Source: Rhabdophis nuchalis (lineage: Eukaryota > Chordata > Lepidosauria > Squamata > Natricidae). From it: 64,000 nucleotides of DNA. Below are positions 10,583 to 21,040 of the stretch, in pieces. Every line of letters begins with the position of its first letter. Within the stretch, counting starts at the first letter, position 1. A program made the position numbers and the translations under genes. The stretch is taken from positions 200,347,605-200,411,604 of the forward strand of contig CM077643.1 of the NCBI GenBank assembly GCA_039707465.1. The letters are read 5' to 3'. Below the pieces are notes generated by a model. That model saw only the letters and a list, made by a program, of their open reading frames with translations, was not told the origin of the DNA and did no database searches.

Positions 10583-12849
10583 AACTGTTTTCAAGACTGA
10601 TCGCTTCTAGGTATGTGTGGTTTATCCATAGTGATTTTTACTGCTAGGAGAAAGTGATCAAACAGTTCTGTTCCCAGGCCTATGGGATCCCCTGACATTT
10701 TTTAGCCAAAGAACTCTTCTTGTTTTCCAATTCCAAATGTGAGAAGAGAAGCCGTAAAACTCCAAACACCCTACAAACTCTACGAAACTGTTCTGAAGTA
10801 TTTGGCCCTGCCAGCTCAAATTACATTATGAACATCAGAAGCAAGATTCTCAACAGTTAGGAAAACAAAGTACAGCCCCCAAGAATATTATGCTCTCATA
10901 AAGAGGCCACCTGACAACAAAGAATAGGAAGGAGATAATCACACCCTCACCAAAACTGGCAGAGCAAGCTATTGTACAGTATATAAACAGAGAGCAAAAC
11001 CCAAACTCACTAGCACTGATGATGCTATCTAGGTACATAATGAAACATTTGCAAGCAAACAACCAAACTCAGTCAGCACCAAGGACACTAAAGAATAGCA
11101 AGCTCACATTAGATTGGAAGCAGATCTGAGGTGAGGCGTTGAGACACCAAGATTCTAACTGTTGTGAGAAACAAGCTTGATGCATTATATTTTGCTGTCT
11201 GTTAATGAAAGACATGAGCTATGGAGAAACAAATAAGCATTGCCAATGTGTAAAGAAGGAAGATTGCTATATTGTCTTAATTTGAAAAAAAATAACATGT
11301 TTCTATTTCCTCACAAGGACAGTAATTAGAAGCAGGCGGATTGCCATAACATCAGTGGGATTTATTTTCTTATGCTAGTTGCCCTGCAGTAGAAATGTTT
11401 TACTGAAATTAATTGACTGGCATTTAGTTTCTTTAAGCCAGCATTATGTAGCATCACATATAGTTCAGTCCTTCAGGGAAACCCATGCTATGATGTTATG
11501 ATGGTAGCAACTACAGAAATGGTACAGCTCTGAGGCTTCATGTTTAACAAATGTTTATGGTTTCTCTATCCACCACATTTTCTCATTGGTGGCCCAGTCT
11601 CTGGAGTTGCTCTAAATTCAGCAGTCACTAAAACCCAATATTTCACTTCACACTCCTATTATTTCACACTCCTTTCCCCTAAGATGTTTTTTTAAGTGGA
11701 ATCCAAAGGTTTAGGAGGGTTAATTTTATCTTGTTGGTCCTGTAGTACCTAAAAGTTTAGAGACATGTTTTTCGAACACTCAGAATCAGGATGGAGCTGG
11801 AAAATGAAAAATAGTTGCAAATTTCCACCTAATGACCTGGAATTCAGCACAATCCAATGTACACCGCAACTGGCAACTAATTCACTATTTCTTTCGTTAG
11901 TACCTCTTTGTCATTATAAGCCATAGAATAACCTACAACCAGTACCAAGGGCCTCTTTATTAATTTTCTTGAGCAGAGTTGCCCAAGCTGATTTGTCCAC
12001 TTAACCACTATTTCATCAGCCCAGCCAGAGGGTGGAAATCTCTCTTATCAAAGAAAATTACAATTTAGTTGAAAAGTGACAAAAGCAGATTTAATATAAT
12101 TGCATTCAGAACAACTATAAATTCTTTTTAAAAGGCCTATTGCTCATCATACAAGGCAAAATCACCTATCTGCTTCTCTATTCCATTTCTGAAATGCAAC
12201 AAGAAACTTGCAGATATGTCACAGCTACAGTACACTAAAGCTTCCGGAATATCAATTAGTGAAAGTAAGCAAGACCAAAAATGATCAAGAGGAATCGAGA
12301 GAACAGTGGAAAGAAGTGTGATGAGAGCACTGCCAAGCAAAATATTTATTATCTTCAGCTTTTGAGAAACTAATGTCCCTTTCTTCAAAATAAAAATTAA
12401 TGCAAAGAGCTGCAGAACATTAAAGGTTTCTAGTAAACATGTATGCTGTAATTAATAGAGCATGTGGTCCTTTTAACTGTTTGCTTTTTAACAAATCAGA
12501 AAGCTTCATGCGTATATTTTTCTTACTATTCTTACAAAAGTAATGAAGCAGGAAAGGTTGATATATGAAAGAGTGGAGAAGGTATGAAATTGACTTAGTT
12601 CTGAACTCCTAGGAATGACCCTACAGTCCTTACAATAAAAAAAGGTAATTGAACACACACACACTGACCACATTGACATGATAATGCAAATAGTACCACA
12701 TTAGGTAGACTACAGGAAGTACAGGAACAATCTGGATTGCCATAACATGAGAACAAATGATTAGAGCTAACCCTTTGTTTTCATGTTATGGCCAGATTTT
12801 TGCAGGCCAGATCTACTAGCATTCTATGGCTTCTAGTGCATATTATTTG
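10583..12849. other. Unique sequence, candidate conserved non-coding blocks
   Basis: No exon is recognised. The stretch 11160-11460 is low-repeat with several TAATTA/ATTAAT-type motifs. A 19-bp near-perfect inverted repeat (12739-12757 against 12774-12792) encloses a 16-bp loop, a foldback or tiny MITE remnant. A short CA run lies at 12650-12663. Confidence 0.35.
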
Positions 12850-13133
12850 GAGGGATACAATTTAGACTCAAATACTTTGGCCACCTAATGAGAAAGAAGG
12901 ACTCACTGGAGAAGAGCCTAATGCTGGGAAAGATTGAGGGCAAAAGAAGAAGGGGACAACAGAGAATGAGATGGCTGGATGGTCACCGAAGCAATAGGCG
13001 TGAGCTTAAATGGACTCCAGAGGATGACAGAAGACAGGAAGGCCTGGAGGAACATTGTCCATAGGGTCATGATGGATCAGACATGACTTCACAACTAACA
13101 ACTACTACTACAATAACAACAACAACAACAATT
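12850..13133 (+). mobile_element. BovB (RTE clade) LINE 3' end
   Basis: The sequence carries the BovB 3' end: CTTTGGCCACCTAATGAGA, GCTGGGAAAGATTGAGGGCA, AGATGGCTGGATGG, ending in a CAACAACAACAA tail. Compared with the other BovB pieces in this window it looks well preserved, so it is a comparatively recent 5'-truncated insertion. BovB is an RTE-clade retrotransposon shared by squamates and ruminants, and its 3' end is used in trans by Sauria SINEs such as the copies at 17.2 and 39.0 kb. Confidence 0.9.
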
Positions 13134-13296
13134 TAGACTTCCCAATTCTCACTTCATAAATACTAGATTTACGAGATAATGACAAATCTATTCTCCATTT
13201 TATGCAAATATAATACTACTCATTTTATGAATAAATAAAGTCCCATTCATCATTTAATGGAATTTGGGATTAACAAACATCCCTCTCTACCATCTT

Positions 13297-13887
13297 ACCG
13301 TATTTTTCAGAGTATAAGGCACACCTTTTCCCTAAAAAAAGAGGCTGAAAATCTGGCTGCACCTTATATACAGCATTTTTTGCCTCCCAAAGCCCCACAC
13401 CCTTCACCAAAATGGCTATGCATAGCCTTATGGAGGCTTTCAGAGAGCTCCTGGGGGCTGGGGAGGGCAGGAATGAGAAAAAACAAACCATTCCCCCCCA
13501 CAGCCCCCAGCAGCACTCTATAAGCCTCCATAAGGCTATGCATGCAATTGTTTTAACAAAAAGCGGGGCCATCTTTGTGAAAAATGGGCCTTTTTTTGCT
13601 CGTTTTTGCCCCAAGGCTATTCATGCCTCTTTTTTGGGGGGTGGGGAATGGACCATTTTTGGGAGATTTGCAGAGTGCAAAAACTTTGTTTTTCCTTTTG
13701 GAAAGCTCTTTAACTGATCGATGAGAATTAGATTGATCAAGTGCTGTGCTAGCAGAAACAAAGTCTTAGGTGCTGCAGATTGTCAGTGATTTCCTTCTCC
13801 AGCACATGGATAAATACACCTGGAAACATCTACCTACCTACCTAGTCTCTCTCTCTCCCTACCTACCTACTGTATTTTTCTCTCTCT

Positions 13888-13973
<86 letters not shown>

Positions 13974-14148
13974 TCCTCTATCTACCTACCTACCTTCCTA
14001 CTCTCTCTCTCTCGCTACCTACCTACTGTATTTATCTCTCTTTCTCCCTCTCTATCCCTCTATCTACCTACCTACTTTTTTAAAAATTTGTCTCTTCAAA
14101 ACCTTGGTGCGTTTTATACTCTGGTGCATCTTATACTCCGAATACGGT
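13297..14148. mobile_element. TIR DNA transposon, non-autonomous, holding a GATA tract
   Basis: The ends are inverted: ACCGTATTTTTCAGAGTATA at the left and TTATACTCCGAATACGGT at the right. The approximately 850-bp interior has no transposase. It includes an inner repeat of a motif with GCCTTATGGAGGCTTTCAGA in both orientations (about 13415-13440 and 13520-13545) and the GATA microsatellite. The target duplication is not clear, so the superfamily is left open. Confidence 0.65.
13887..13973. repeat. (GATA)n microsatellite, about 21 units
   Basis: An almost perfect run of GATA/TAGA units, bordered on both sides by CTAC- and CTCT-rich repeats (13830-13885 and 13980-14075). GATA repeats are the Bkm satellite motif, first described from a snake and often abundant on snake sex chromosomes. 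One tract alone does not place this window on such a chromosome. Confidence 0.95.
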
Positions 14149-15075
14149 GATTCTTCAAGATTATGCCTTTCTATAATGAATAATTGTGTTAATTCTTGAA
14201 TAAGTTTCTCCAACATAGCATATTTTTTCACTCATTAAAATATTATATTGTATACATTATGCTTTTCATATTTTTCAAAAGGCTGATATACTTGGTGAAC
14301 TTTGCATTCAAAATTGTTTGGAAACCATCTGGTTAAACTTCTAATATTTTTTGGCTTTAAAACCTGATTAATATAAATAATATATATTATGATTTCATGT
14401 GATGATTTCTAGACTAACTGCAAGAGGAGGCACCTTGCTTTTTCAAAAAAAAAATTCACTTGTAACAGCCATGGACTTAATTTTAGTCATGCTGCCACAG
14501 GCTAACTCAAGCTTTTCAGGTCATAAAGATAAGCATTATCACCAGCTAATATCTGCAAACCCAATAATTTTTAAAGGCATAGGAGCAAAAATCAGTTTTA
14601 AACATTAGCAAACCTAATCACAACTGCCATCTGCTGACTTTTAGCCAAAGTTGCTATGCACTGAAATGAACTCACAAATCAACTTATATATCTGCTCTCT
14701 TTATTTCAATTATACCTAAATGAAACTCCATTGGAAGCCTAGTATGTAAGTTAAGTAGCAAGTGGTACATGGGATAGATTGAAATAATACTTTTCTATTA
14801 AGGACAATGCTGCTTGATATATTAAATAGTGAGTTCAAGAGGCTTACAAAATTAAAAATCCAATAACCCATAGACCCCCTGCAACTTCCAAGGCAGCAAA
14901 AAACACAATCACACAAACCACTGTTTATTTATTAAACACATTAATTTATTTTGTATCAGCATTTGTTTTATAGAATTGTCCATCTTTTTGACTTCTTTCA
15001 CCTTTACAAGTCTTTCATTTATCTTTTTACAAAAGCTATAAATGGAGTTTCAAGTGACTCAGCCAATTTATTGCC
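14149..15075. other. Unique AT-rich sequence, no gene seen
   Basis: AT-rich with short chance frames only. No repeat family or exon recognised. Confidence 0.35.
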
Positions 15076-15298
15076 AGATCCCCAACCCCTGGGTCGCAGC
15101 CCACTACTGGGCTGTGAGCTGTTCAGAACCGGGTCACACGAAGCCGCAGCCAAGCACATGTGCATGCACACATCCCCACTCGTATGAGCAGTGGGCAACA
15201 CACTCCATTTGCACAAGCACTTGTTCTCTGTTTGTGTGGAACTATCCCCTCTCCCCGCACCCACTGGTCCACAAAGCCAGAAAGGTTAGGAACTCTGG
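15076..15298. mobile_element. Degenerate hAT (Charlie-like) element
   Basis: The ends read CCAGATCCCCAACCCC and GGTTAGGAACTCTGG, an imperfect inverted pair like the CAGGGGTCCCCAACC ends of Charlie-type hAT elements. The interior is GC-rich relative to its surroundings. No clear 8-bp duplication remains, so the borders are approximate. Confidence 0.5.
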
Positions 15299-16559
15299 AC
15301 TAAACATTTTCAGAAGTAAATCTAGTGGAATTCTTTTCTCTGCAGGTTGCTTTAATAATCCCTTCCTGCCTCCATTCATGACGCTTTTTGAGTTATTGCT
15401 ATTATGATATAATAGTAACTCAACCAAAAGGAAAAGGAAATAAATTTTCCATTGGTTACATTAAAATTCCCACAGTTACATAGCTACATAGGCACAACTA
15501 CACCGATTATACTTATATTTTGTTTTACTAATTGGTAGCTTTTTTACCAAAAATCTACCAATTGTCTGCAGTCTTTATTGATAAACAAAACACATTCCTA
15601 TGGAAGATCAATTTCACTCGTCTAAGAGAAATTTGAGTATCCCTTCCCAAGATGAGCATTTATCTGTTTATGTGTTCTACTTGATGGAGACAATCTTGGA
15701 GACAACCTGGGAGCCAAAAGATTTACATCCAAATTATATTTTAAATTGAATCCAGAAGTTTATTGGAACAAATTTAGTACTTGCAGTATCATCTTTATAT
15801 GGCCTTAATATGTCTTATCGGCCAAGAGGTAAACCATCACATTCTGCACCAATTAGAGCCACCTTCAAAGGTAGCCCCACGTAAAATGTCAAGATTGGGG
15901 AGCAACTGATGCAAAGACTGCTCTGGACAGGATCTTCTCCTATCAATGTAGGAGTTGCCACAAGTCCGGGAGAACTCCCATGTAATACATCTGTTCATTC
16001 ATGCCAATCCATTTAGAGACAAAGCAGGAGGTGACCAAGATGAATATGTTTTTGGAAGAACAGTGCCTGTATCTTTCAAAGGCTGCATTTCAGCTTGTTT
16101 ATCCCACCCAGAGGATACAAATTGCTGAAGATCCTAAACTTTTAACTGCTGTTAAAAGTCATTAGTTCTATAAAGAAAACCCTCATCCCAATCCTTGTAA
16201 AATTTTCTCCTGTTATGTGAAAGAAATGAATCAAAGCAAGCTGAAACTAATGATAAGAAGTCTGCTGGCAATTAGGGGGTTCTCAGTTTGCTTCAACTTC
16301 TTTTTTCCCTGGATTAATTCTAAGGCAAGCAATAACATTATCGTTGTCTTGATAGAAAGTGCGTGTGTGAATATGTGTGGTTGTAAAAGAGAGAGAGCGA
16401 GAAAGAGAGAAAGAAAGAGAGAAAGGGACAATGAATCTTACCAGGAGTCTCAAGGGCAAACTAAGTGTTACATCCACAAAAATCTGTTTTTACACATATC
16501 CATGTGTATTGCCTATTTTTTAGCATAAGAGGCAATAAATCTTAGCTGTTCTTACCAAA
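15299..16559. other. Unassigned, with a likely old L2-like fragment
   Basis: Around 15830-15990 the minus strand resembles the C-terminal coding part of L2-like LINEs (the plus strand shows AGGTAGCCCCACGTA, as in the antisense of a conserved Y-x-G-L-P-L region). The remainder is unassigned. A GAGA/GAAA-rich stretch lies at 16385-16428. Confidence 0.4.
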
Positions 16560-16582
16560 GGGGAGGGGAGGGGAGGGGAGGG

Positions 16583-16677
<95 letters not shown>
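16559..16677. repeat. (GGGGA)n followed by (GA)n microsatellite
   Basis: Five GGGGA units (16559-16585) run into about 45 GA dinucleotides, a pure purine strand of roughly 118 bp capable of forming triplex-like structure. Confidence 0.95.
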
Positions 16678-16679
<2 letters not shown>

Positions 16680-17215
16680 TCTCTGTATGCCTAGGTAGAT
16701 GCAATGTAGTCAGCTACTGGTAGTTTGTGGATGAGAAATCAGAGTGGATTAGAAAATTGGGAAATAAAAACAAAGCCCAGAGGATGGCTATTGCAAAGCC
16801 ATTTCCAGCCTATTCCTGAAAAACAACTCAAACACATCATGTGGTGTACTACCTCAATGCAAGCCTAACAGCAGCTTTGACTGCTTGATGCTACTAAACT
16901 AAAACGAGTAAATAGATTCCTGCCACCTACTTTTCCTCCTGGGTGAAATTATCTGCCTTCCTTCGGAGACCCTCTCTGTCTACTTACCACAAGGATTTTC
17001 TTACTGTTTAAAAAATCATGAGAATCTCTGCTCAAAGCACCTCCATGGGAGTATTCTGGCTTTCAAGTACTTCCAGGACCTCCTCTCTTTAACTGTTGCT
17101 GAGGCAAATGGAGACCCAAGAAGATTGTTCTCATCATCGTTCAGAAAAGAAGGAAGAGGATATTGAAGCCCAGGAAGCTTGTCTAGCCCAGTCAGTCAGG
17201 ACCAAGGTTACCATA

Positions 17216-17558
17216 AGGTAAAGATAAAGGTTCCCCTTGCACATATGTGCTAGTTGTTCCCGACTTTAGGGGGCAGTGCTCATCTCCATTTCAAAGCTGA
17301 AGAACCAGCACTGTCCGAAGAAGTCTCCAGCATGACTAAACGCCGACGGTGCACAGAACGCTGTTACCTTCCCACCAAAGGTGGTTCCTGTTTTTCTACT
17401 TGCATTTTTATGCGCTTTCTAACTACTAGGTTTGCAGAAGCAGGGACAAATAATGAGAGCTCACTCCGTTACACGGCTCTAGGGATTCGACCCACCGAAC
17501 TGCCACCTTTCTGATCGACAAGCTCAGCATCTTAGCCACTGAGCCACCACGTCCCTCT
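17216..17558 (-). mobile_element. Sauria SINE with 12-bp target-site duplication
   Basis: On the minus strand the element starts with a tRNA-like head (GTGGCTCAGTGGCTAAGATG), has a B box close to GGTGGGTCGAATCC, and ends in the BovB-like tail with ACCTTTATCTTTACC. The 12-bp sequence AAGGTTACCATA is present exactly at 17204-17215 and 17559-17570, which fixes both borders. It would be mobilised by BovB reverse transcriptase (established for this SINE class). It is non-coding. Confidence 0.92.
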
Positions 17559-17570
17559 AAGGTTACCATA

Positions 17571-18296
17571 GAGATATACTCATCTCCTTTAGCAACAAAC
17601 CTTTTGCTTAGAGCTACCAGACTTGGGCTACTATTTGTGGGTAGTTATGATTTTGCGGTTTAGATCCGATTGTCCTCAATGTGCCATTTGGGGGAAATAT
17701 AAGAATTATTGGAACAATCGCTGGGTTGCCTTCATGGCTAGATGGACTATTTTGTGAAGGGGGGTGGAATCACTTCTTGATTTCCCTATAAGATGCTTGC
17801 CAGTCAATGTGCATTTCTCCCTTTTCCCTTTGTCCCTTTCAAGACATTTACTAGTAATTCATATCTGCACTTGAATGTTTTTTATGAGCGAGATTTAAAG
17901 CCAGGTTCACAGAGGTTGCAGGCTGGCATATTAATCTTGTGTGCCACACAACCCCATAATAACACAGACATTTCACAGAACAGTTTCCTTCATATTGGCC
18001 AGATTTTCTATGAGTTTACTCAGTGTTCTTATAAATATTTTATATTGGCTTATACCTGCAATACTACTTACAGATTTTATTTCCCCTGGGGTTCAGTGGA
18101 CCATTTAGATGACATTTATTTGCACACATTTGACTCACACTAAGTCAAAAGACACATATGTAAGTCACCTAAACATTTCCTACTCAATGTACAGCATTGC
18201 CAAAGATTAGTCTTTCACAGTATCTGAGCACCCTGATGAAAAGCAAACAAGTAAAGCAAAAGATCACACATTTTTAAAATGGGGTTTCTGCTCCAG
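17571..18296. other. Unique sequence, no gene seen
   Basis: A chance open frame of 116 codons at 17793-18143 has low-complexity composition and no recognisable domain. No repeat family is identified. Confidence 0.35.
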
Positions 18297-18757
18297 ATAG
18301 TCGAGAAACATATGAAGAACGGTTGCAGGAGCTGGGTATGTCTAGTTTGATGAAGAGAAGGACCAGGGGAGACATGATAGCAGTGTTCCGATATCTCAGA
18401 GGGTGCCACAAAGAAGAGGGAGTCAAACTATTCTCCAAGGCACCTGGGGGCAGGACAAGAAGCAATGGGTGGAAACTAATCAAGGAGAGAAGCAACTTAG
18501 AACTAAGGAGAAATTTCCTGACAGTTAGAACAATTAACCTCTGGAACAGCTTGCCTCCAGAAGTTGTGAATGCCCCAACCCTGGAAGTCTTTAAGAAGAT
18601 GTTAGATAGACATTTGTCTGAAATGGTATAAGGTTCCTGCCCACGCAGGGGGTTGGACTAGAAGATCTACAAGGTCCCTTCCAACTCTGCTATTGTATTG
18701 TATTGTATTGTATTGTATTGTATTGTATTGTATTGTATTGTATTGTATTGTATTTCA
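18297..18757 (+). mobile_element. CR1 LINE, 3' coding end with (TATTG)n tail
   Basis: A 102-codon frame (18323-18631) encodes the C-terminal CR1 segment: RRGDMI-like region, NGWKLIKERS, RRNFLTVRTINLWNSLPPEV and APTLEVFKKMLDRHL. The 3' UTR follows with GGGGGTTGGACTAGAAGAT and AAGGTCCCTTCCAACTCTG. It ends in about 12 TATTG units (18691-18752). This is a fairly young 5'-truncated insertion. CR1 families that seed AATAC/AATAG microsatellites are described from snakes. Confidence 0.92.
18691..18752. repeat. (TATTG)n microsatellite seeded by CR1
   Basis: About twelve TATTG units directly attached to the CR1 3' terminus, so the array probably grew from the retrotransposon tail. Confidence 0.95.
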
Positions 18758-18779
18758 TTGTAGTTATATACATATATAA

Positions 18780-19148
18780 TGGGTAGCAGTATGCTCCCTC
18801 CCATATTTGGGCACACCAGGTGCTTTGACATAAACAGTTACTTATTTCTCTGGCTCAGCTGATAAGGGAGTAAAGCTTGTGGCTTACTGGCTAATACAAC
18901 TGCCTGACATGTAAATAGCCCAAGTTCAAATCCCAGTAAGGGTATGGCTAGCTGATGAGACCTAAATAGCTTGAAATAGATCTATACTAGTCTCCCTTTA
19001 TTTATTTATCAGCACAAAAGCAAAACAAAAATGGTTTCCTGCTTGGAAGCACCCTAGGAAGGCTTCCTAGGGTGGAGCTGAAAGGCAAAGTGGGTAGCAG
19101 TATGCTCCCTCCCATATTTGGGCATACCATGTGCTTTGACATAAACAC
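18780..19148 (+). mobile_element. SINE S1 unit flanked by a ~57-bp direct repeat
   Basis: The tRNA-derived SINE S1 (about 18839-19015: B-box-like GTTCAAATCCC, body TATGGCTAGCTGATGAGA) lies between two direct copies of a ~57-bp block starting GGGTAGCAGTATGCTCCCTC (18780 and 19091). The same block, diverged, also occurs upstream of the S1 copy at 6.9 kb, so it is probably part of the repeat unit. The arrangement then reads as slightly more than one unit of a tandem array. Confidence 0.65.
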
Positions 19149-19276
19149 ACACACACATGAAGAAATTTCATTCTATATACAGGAATATACAGAAGGAGAG
19201 ATTGTCTTGTATGTTTATTCTTATGTGGTTGTGCATTTTCTGAAATCGTTACAAAATATACTCCATATAAGTATAG

Positions 19277-19395
19277 CAGAGGTGTCAAACTGGCGCCCTG
19301 TGGGCCAGATGCATCACGCACAGGCCACACCCACCCCAGCTCCGTGAAGGGGGGGGGAATGTCATGATTTGTCATGTGCAAGTTTGACACTCGTG
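19277..19395. mobile_element. hAT-like MITE, degenerate
   Basis: Ends CAGAGGTGTCAAACT and AGTTTGACACTCGTG are imperfect inverted repeats of the CAGGGGTGTCAAACT type seen at 43849 and 53299. The flanking 8-mers agree only partly, so the target duplication is eroded. Confidence 0.65.
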
Positions 19396-19862
19396 ATATA
19401 GATATATATTTCCCTTTGCAGGATACAGCCGTCACTAAGTAAGATCTCTTTACATCAAAATATACACACTTTGGCACAGAGCATACAAATAATCGCATAT
19501 AAAATTATGATGATGGATCACAGCTTGGACAGATATAGACAGTCCTTCTGAGAATTTGTTCCCAACTTATAGAGAGCAGAGGGTTACAATGGTAAGATAA
19601 AAGGGGCCTGAGCCTAGTTCAAGAAAGTAGCATCAGAAAATATCTCCAATAAATTCTTCTTTAGTTCCCACAAAAAGTAAAAAGCGGGAAGGATGAAACA
19701 TGATAAGGACAGAAGGTCTATAATTTATCTTACCTATTTACTTGTTTTACTGTTTGTATAGCCACCCACCTCAAACCAGGGGCTCTGGGCAGTGAACAAT
19801 CATAGAAACCATAAAAATGATACAAAAAAGGAAAATAGATACAATTAGCAGACAAGAAATAC

Positions 19863-20152
19863 TATAGAATATAGAATAACAGACTTGGAAGGGACCTTGG
19901 AGGTCTTCTAGTCCAACCCCCTGCTTAGGCAAGAAACCCTACACCACTTCAAAAACTTCTTAAAAACTTCCAGGGTTGGAGCATTCACAACTCCTGAAGA
20001 CAAGTTGTTCCACTGACTAATTGTTCTGACTGTCAGGAAATTTCTCCTCGGTTCTAAGCTGCTTCTCTCCTTGATCAGTTTCCACCCATTGCTATTCTCC
20101 AAAGCTCAGGTGCTTTGGAGAATAGCTTGACTCCCTCTTCTTTGTGGCAGCC
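19863..20152 (-). mobile_element. CR1 LINE 3' fragment
   Basis: The plus strand shows AATAACAGACTTGGAAGGGA, then AGTCCAACCCCCTGC, the antisense CR1 3' UTR, followed by antisense coding for the NGWKLIKERSSLEPRRNFL and EVFKKFLK segments. It sits inside the old L2-like LINE. Confidence 0.9.
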
Positions 20153-20448
20153 CCTGAATATAATATCATCAAACTATCATCAAATGATGTTGACATAACC
20201 ATAGCCATAACAGAACCAGGAAAGGGGGATGTTCACACACTTGGGACCCAAACTCTAGGCACACATCCATATCTTCAAGGCCTTCTGAAAGGCCAGCAAA
20301 GTCAGTGCATCCTAATCTCTGGAAGGAGAATATTCCAAATAGTTGAGGCTACAGCAGAGAAGGCATGTCACTTGATACTTATGAACTGATCATCCTTGGC
20401 TGATTATTTCTGAGGCATGCCCATCCTGATGGACCAAATTGGATGGTA

Positions 20449-20480
20449 GAAACAGAATAACAGAGTTGGAAGGGACCTTA
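20449..20480 (-). mobile_element. CR1 LINE, extreme 3' end
   Basis: Only about 30 bp of the CR1 3' terminus (AGAATAACAGAGTTGGAAGG) are present, a very short 5'-truncated copy or a fragment of a rearranged one. Confidence 0.7.
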
Positions 20481-20549
20481 TATCATGCCAACAAGAAACA
20501 ACTGGGAAAAGATTGTCCCTCAGGTAAGCCAGTTCAAAGCCATGAAGAG

Positions 20550-20932
20550 TGTCAACCCTGGAGGTCATCTTTTTCTTCGGATCTTCAGGGCTGCCATACT
20601 TAGTGCTGTGGGAAACTGGGAATGGGGATTGCATGGAGTGGTAGCAATATCTAGTCATAACAACATGCTTTTCCCTGAGAGTCAAGGACGTTTATCCTGT
20701 ACCTGGAGTGGGGTGAATAGGAGGCATCTGTTGGGATGGTGGATTGATTGGGCCATGTGATGGACAAGTGGGTGCAGGGGAAGGGGTTTTGACTTTTTTG
20801 GGGGGGTGGGGAAAACATAGAAGCTTTCAGATTCAGGTTTTCCCAGATTGGACAACATAACATCTCTAATAAAGTGGAACATTGAGGAACTTCTAGACTC
20901 GGAGACTTCTTTTATTGCTTGGAACCCTGACA
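20550..20932 (+). mobile_element. Solo LTR (family B), 383 bp, TSD AAGAG
   Basis: Starts TGTCAACCCTGG and ends GGAACCCTGACA, so the termini form TGTCA/TGACA. The 5-bp sequence AAGAG is duplicated exactly on both sides (20545-20549, 20933-20937). An AATAAA signal lies near 20869. No internal retroviral sequence is present, so it is a solo LTR left by recombination. Two antisense relatives are at 27819-28320 and 31047-32555. Confidence 0.9.
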
Positions 20933-21040
20933 AAGAGCTTTAAACGTGATGAGCAGCACCTTGAATTGTACCTGGAAATACCTGAAATCAATGCAGCCTC
21001 CAAAGCAGTGGTGTTATATAAACCGATAATAAAAGTAATA

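Larger units (their letters stand above)
19735..21040 (-). mobile_element. Old L2-like LINE broken by CR1 and LTR insertions
   Basis: Antisense L2-like pieces occur at 19735-19860 (3' end, with GGGGCTCTGGGCAGTGAACA), 20153-20450, 20510-20549 and 20938-21040 (AGCAGCACCTTGAATTGTAC). They are in consistent order on the minus strand. A CR1 fragment (19863-20152), a short CR1 3' end (20449-20480) and a solo LTR (20550-20932) interrupt them. The copy is much older than the CpG-rich L2 at 23.7 kb. Confidence 0.6.

Noticed and set aside
18323..18631. 102-codon frame as a host protein
   Set aside because: It matches the CR1 C-terminal coding end seen antisense at four other places and joins the CR1 3' UTR.
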